The notes under the pieces are model-generated. The model saw only the letters and a program-made list of their open reading frames with translations, did not search any database and was not told the DNA's origin. The translations under genes and the position numbers were made by a program. Shown here one piece after another: positions 61,546 through 64,000 of a stretch of DNA of 64,000 nt. Positions within the stretch are counted from its first letter, which is position 1; the number at the start of each line of letters is the position of its first letter. The DNA is from Nitrosophilus labii (lineage in GTDB: Bacteria > Campylobacterota > Campylobacteria > Campylobacterales > Nitratiruptoraceae), in assembly GCF_014466985.1 (NCBI RefSeq), contig NZ_AP022826.1, positions 434,001 to 498,000 on the forward strand, given 5' to 3'.

Positions 61546-62479
61546 AGAAGCATATGAGGTTATTAAAAACTCAAAAAGTATAGTTTTGATCTCTCATATT
61601 AATCCTGACGGTGATGCTCTTGGTAGTTCATTGGCTCTACTGCCTGTTTTGAAAAAGATGAACAAAAAGGTAAGAGTGGTTAACGTAACTAAAAACTTAC
61701 CTTCAAATCTGGATTTTTTGCCCGGTTTTAAAGAGGTAAAAAGAGAACTTCCTAAAAATTATGATTTGATTATCTCTTTTGATTGTGGAAGTTTTGATAG
61801 GTTGGGTATTGAGACAAAAGAGGCAAAACTGATCAATTTTGATCATCATATCTCCAATACAAGATATGGGGATATAAATCTCATTGAACCAGATTTCTCA
61901 TCTACTGGAGAAGTGGTTTATAAGTTTTTAAAGGAAAACGGTATTGAGATCCCAAAAGAGAGTGCTTTATGCATCTATACCGCTGTGGTTAGCGATACCG
62001 GTTTTTTTCAGTATGAGAGTGTCAATGAAAGAGTCTTTTTAATGGCTTCTGAACTTGTGAAATTGGGTGTTGAACCTGATTTCGTTGCAAAGATGTTAAA
62101 CGAGAGAGAACCTTTAAGCAAGATAAGATTAATAGCCAAAATTTTAGATACTTTAACTCTCTATCTTGATGCTAAAGTTGCTGTTGTAAAACTGACTCAA
62201 AAAATGTTAAAAGAGACTGGAGCCAATATCAGTCATGCGGAAAATGCTTCAAATATGGCTAGAAGTTTGGCTACTGTTGAAGTAGGGGTTCTTTTGAGAG
62301 AGGAAGAGGATGGTCGCATTAAAGTTTCTTTGAGATCAAAAAACTATGTGGATGTGAGTAAAATTGCTAAAATGTTTGATGGAGGAGGCCATAAAAGGGC
62401 GGCAGGATTTACCAGCCGATACAGTGAGTTTGAATCTGTTTTGAAAGAACTTTTAGAAGTGTTGAAAAAGGAGTTGTAG
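61538..62479 (+). CDS. nrnA: DHH-family phosphoesterase (NrnA-like oligoribonuclease / pAp phosphatase)
   Basis: A DHH/DHHA1 protein of 313 residues that probably degrades short RNA oligonucleotides (including pGpG from c-di-GMP) and/or pAp. It has SHINPDGDALGSSLAL (motif I), ISFDCGSFDRLG, INFDHHISNTRYGD (DHH), VVSDTGFFQYESV, and the C-terminal GGGHKRAAGF. It starts at the ATG at 61538, overlapping nadC. pGpG removal would link it to the EAL protein at the left edge, which is an inference from family biochemistry. Confidence 0.9.
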   Translation: MYKEAYEVIKNSKSIVLISHINPDGDALGSSLALLPVLKKMNKKVRVVNVTKNLPSNLDFLPGFKEVKRELPKNYDLIISFDCGSFDRLGIETKEAKLINFDHHISNTRYGDINLIEPDFSSTGEVVYKFLKENGIEIPKESALCIYTAVVSDTGFFQYESVNERVFLMASELVKLGVEPDFVAKMLNEREPLSKIRLIAKILDTLTLYLDAKVAVVKLTQKMLKETGANISHAENASNMARSLATVEVGVLLREEEDGRIKVSLRSKNYVDVSKIAKMFDGGGHKRAAGFTSRYSEFESVLKELLEVLKKEL

Positions 62480-63853
62480 TTGAGAAGAAGAGAAAAAGGA
62501 AAATTCAAGATACTTTTTGTCCTGATTATTTTGATTGTAGCAGCATTAGGCGTATATATATACACTTCTAAAGATTTTGAGAGAGAAAAACCTGAAATTT
62601 TGATAGAGAATAAGATATATTGGAATATGAAAAAACCTATTGAAGTAACTATAAAAGACAATCTGGGAATAAAATCTTACAAGATAACCATAAATGACGG
62701 TAAAAATGAACAAGTTTTATTTGATGAAAAATTAGATGTTCCTGTAAAAATTTTAACTATACCTATTGAGGCTCCTAAAGTAGGAATGCTATTTGAATCT
62801 AATAAAGCGATTATCGATATAGAAGTAAAAGATGCGAGCAAATGGAACTATCTAATGGGGAATGAAGCTGGGAAAAAAGTTTATGTAGTTATAGATAGAA
62901 AAAAACCGAATCAGTTTATAGTAGCAAACTCTTATAAGATTAGAAGAGGAGGTAGCGCTGCAGTTATCTTTAAATCAACCGATGAAAACCTAAAAGATGT
63001 ATATATAAAGACAAATTTTGGTAAAAAATTTATTCCGCAACCTTTTTATAAAGATGGATATTATATCTCTTTGGTTGCTTGGCCCGTTAATCAGAAAAAT
63101 TTTAGAGCTTATGTCATAGCAGAAGACAAAGCCGGCAATGTTACCAAAACATATATCAGATATTTTTTGCAGGATAAGAAATATAAAAAGAGCAAGATTA
63201 GACTGAAAAAGAGTTTTTTAGAGGGAAAAGTTGCAGATCTTGCCAATGAATATATAGAAACGGCAAAAATGAGCGATATTGAAAAATTTAAATTTGTCAA
63301 TGAAATGCTTAGAAAGAAAAACGAAGATTTGATACACGAAATTACTTCAAAAGTGCCGCAGGAGATGATCGAGAATTTTTCTCTAAAGTCTTTTTATCCG
63401 TTAAAAAACGCAGCGGCAGTTGCAAGTTTTGGAGATCATAGATACTATTATTATAAAGGAAAGCTTATCAGCGAATCGTATCATTTAGGTCTTGATCTTG
63501 CAAGTGTGAAAAGAGCCCCCATAATTGCTAGTAACGACGGGAAAGTTATATATGCGGATTATAATGGGATATACGGAAATATGCCTATTATCTATCACGG
63601 GTTAGGACTATATACATTGTATGCACACTGTTCTGCACTCAAAGTTAGAAAAGGTGATGATGTAGTAAAAAAAGATGTAATTGCCAAAACGGGTGCTACG
63701 GGATTGGTTTTAGGAGATCATCTCCATTTTGGCGTGCTTGTTCAAGGAGTAGAGGTTCTTCCTAGCGAATGGATGGATAAAAGATGGATTAAACTCAATG
63801 TTACAGATATCATTAAAGATGCTAAGAAGATGATAGATATGGAAGAGCGATAA
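62480..63853 (+). CDS. Membrane-anchored M23 (LytM) peptidoglycan endopeptidase
   Basis: A 457-residue periplasmic zinc peptidase held by one N-terminal span (about residues 10-28). A beta-rich region (about 35-240) precedes the C-terminal LytM domain. Metal ligands are His and Asp in YHLGLDLAS and the last His in GDHLHFGVL, with a further catalytic His in LYAHCS. In C. jejuni an M23 DD-endopeptidase of this type lies just before lpxC and acts in cell shape. The same order here supports that role. It starts at TTG immediately after the nrnA stop, with AAAAGGAG upstream. Confidence 0.93.
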   Translation: MRRREKGKFKILFVLIILIVAALGVYIYTSKDFEREKPEILIENKIYWNMKKPIEVTIKDNLGIKSYKITINDGKNEQVLFDEKLDVPVKILTIPIEAPKVGMLFESNKAIIDIEVKDASKWNYLMGNEAGKKVYVVIDRKKPNQFIVANSYKIRRGGSAAVIFKSTDENLKDVYIKTNFGKKFIPQPFYKDGYYISLVAWPVNQKNFRAYVIAEDKAGNVTKTYIRYFLQDKKYKKSKIRLKKSFLEGKVADLANEYIETAKMSDIEKFKFVNEMLRKKNEDLIHEITSKVPQEMIENFSLKSFYPLKNAAAVASFGDHRYYYYKGKLISESYHLGLDLASVKRAPIIASNDGKVIYADYNGIYGNMPIIYHGLGLYTLYAHCSALKVRKGDDVVKKDVIAKTGATGLVLGDHLHFGVLVQGVEVLPSEWMDKRWIKLNVTDIIKDAKKMIDMEER

Positions 63854-63921
63854 ATGAACTTTTGTTAACATTTATAAAGAAATTTTATGGTAAAATGAGC
63901 AAAATATAGTTAAGGTAAATG

Positions 63922-64000
63922 ATGAAACAGACAACTATAGCTAAAAAAGTGGAGCTTACCGGTATAGGTTTACATAAAGGGAAACCTGTTAAAATGATTT
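63922..64000 (+). CDS. lpxC: UDP-3-O-acyl-N-acetylglucosamine deacetylase (3' partial)
   Basis: The first 26 codons are present before the window ends: KQTTIAKKVELTGIGLHKGK, the unmistakable LpxC N-terminus (committed step of lipid A synthesis). TAAGG lies upstream; ATGs at 63919 and 63922 are in tandem and the second is better spaced. It lies 68 bases after the M23 peptidase gene. Confidence 0.93.
   Translation, partial: MKQTTIAKKVELTGIGLHKGKPVKMI

Overview
The window is a gene-dense, AT-rich stretch (roughly one third G+C by eye) of a Campylobacterota (Epsilonproteobacteria) chromosome. The assignment rests on several marks of that phylum. These are an aminodeoxyfutalosine deaminase (menaquinone by the futalosine route) beside sppA and aroQ, the aroQ-pepQ-folK-flhG order, a MutS7-type MutS with a C-terminal HNH domain, an lpxB-gnnB-gnnA lipid A cluster, a TlpD-like CZB chemoreceptor, and an M23 peptidase directly before lpxC. 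The lineage looks free-living, with acetate assimilation, many regulators and several insertion sequences. I cannot name the genus from sequence alone.

Layout. 1-12 kb: a cyclic-di-GMP enzyme, sppA and mqnX, then aroQ-pepQ-folK-flhG, mnmA, prs, lepA, a lipoprotein and comF. 12.3-13.7 kb: an intact IS256-family element that abuts comF and a 3' stump of metF. 14-22 kb: lpxH-argC-greA on the minus strand, then lpxB-gnnB-gnnA (amide-linked lipid A), a transporter, surE, tcdA and a small cytochrome c. 22.4-24.6 kb: a decayed glycogen locus (broken glgP, an IS3 remnant, a glgB stump). 25-28.6 kb: a sirtuin, then cheB-unknown-cheR. 28.7-29.9 kb: an intact IS3-family element. 30.2-34.7 kb: tRNA-Ser, pyrF, mutS7 and two small proteins. 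34.7-44.8 kb: one minus-strand acetate module (Cache-type histidine kinase, response regulator, OprD-like porin, DUF485 protein, ActP, DUF294/CBS protein, exonuclease, Acs). 45-51.4 kb: an IS graveyard with a decayed IS3 element, a truncated GGDEF gene, the CZB receptor, a small orphan gene, and an IS1634-family element carrying a nested IS256-family element. 51.4-64 kb: tyrA, bamA, ppx, ferredoxin, a two-component system, folB-plsY, nadA-nadC-nrnA, an M23 peptidase and the start of lpxC.

The genes group into lipid A and envelope assembly (lpxH, lpxB, gnnA, gnnB, lpxC, bamA, M23, plsY), cofactors (mqnX, folK, folB, nadA, nadC), acetate uptake and activation, and chemotaxis or c-di-GMP signalling.

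The most notable structural signal is a 194-bp inverted duplication of the comF 3' end at 12115-12308 and 48108-48301 (one mismatch seen). Each copy ends exactly at an IS terminus, which points to an IS-associated inversion or duplication of about 36 kb. Other points for a second look: an FlhG homologue with neither the FlhF-activating N-terminus nor an flhF neighbour; phased 7-8 bp degenerate tandem repeats between genes; a 40-bp GC-rich in-frame insertion in a transposase; and an unrecognised protein between cheB and cheR. I saw no CRISPR array, rRNA, prophage or recognisable defence system.
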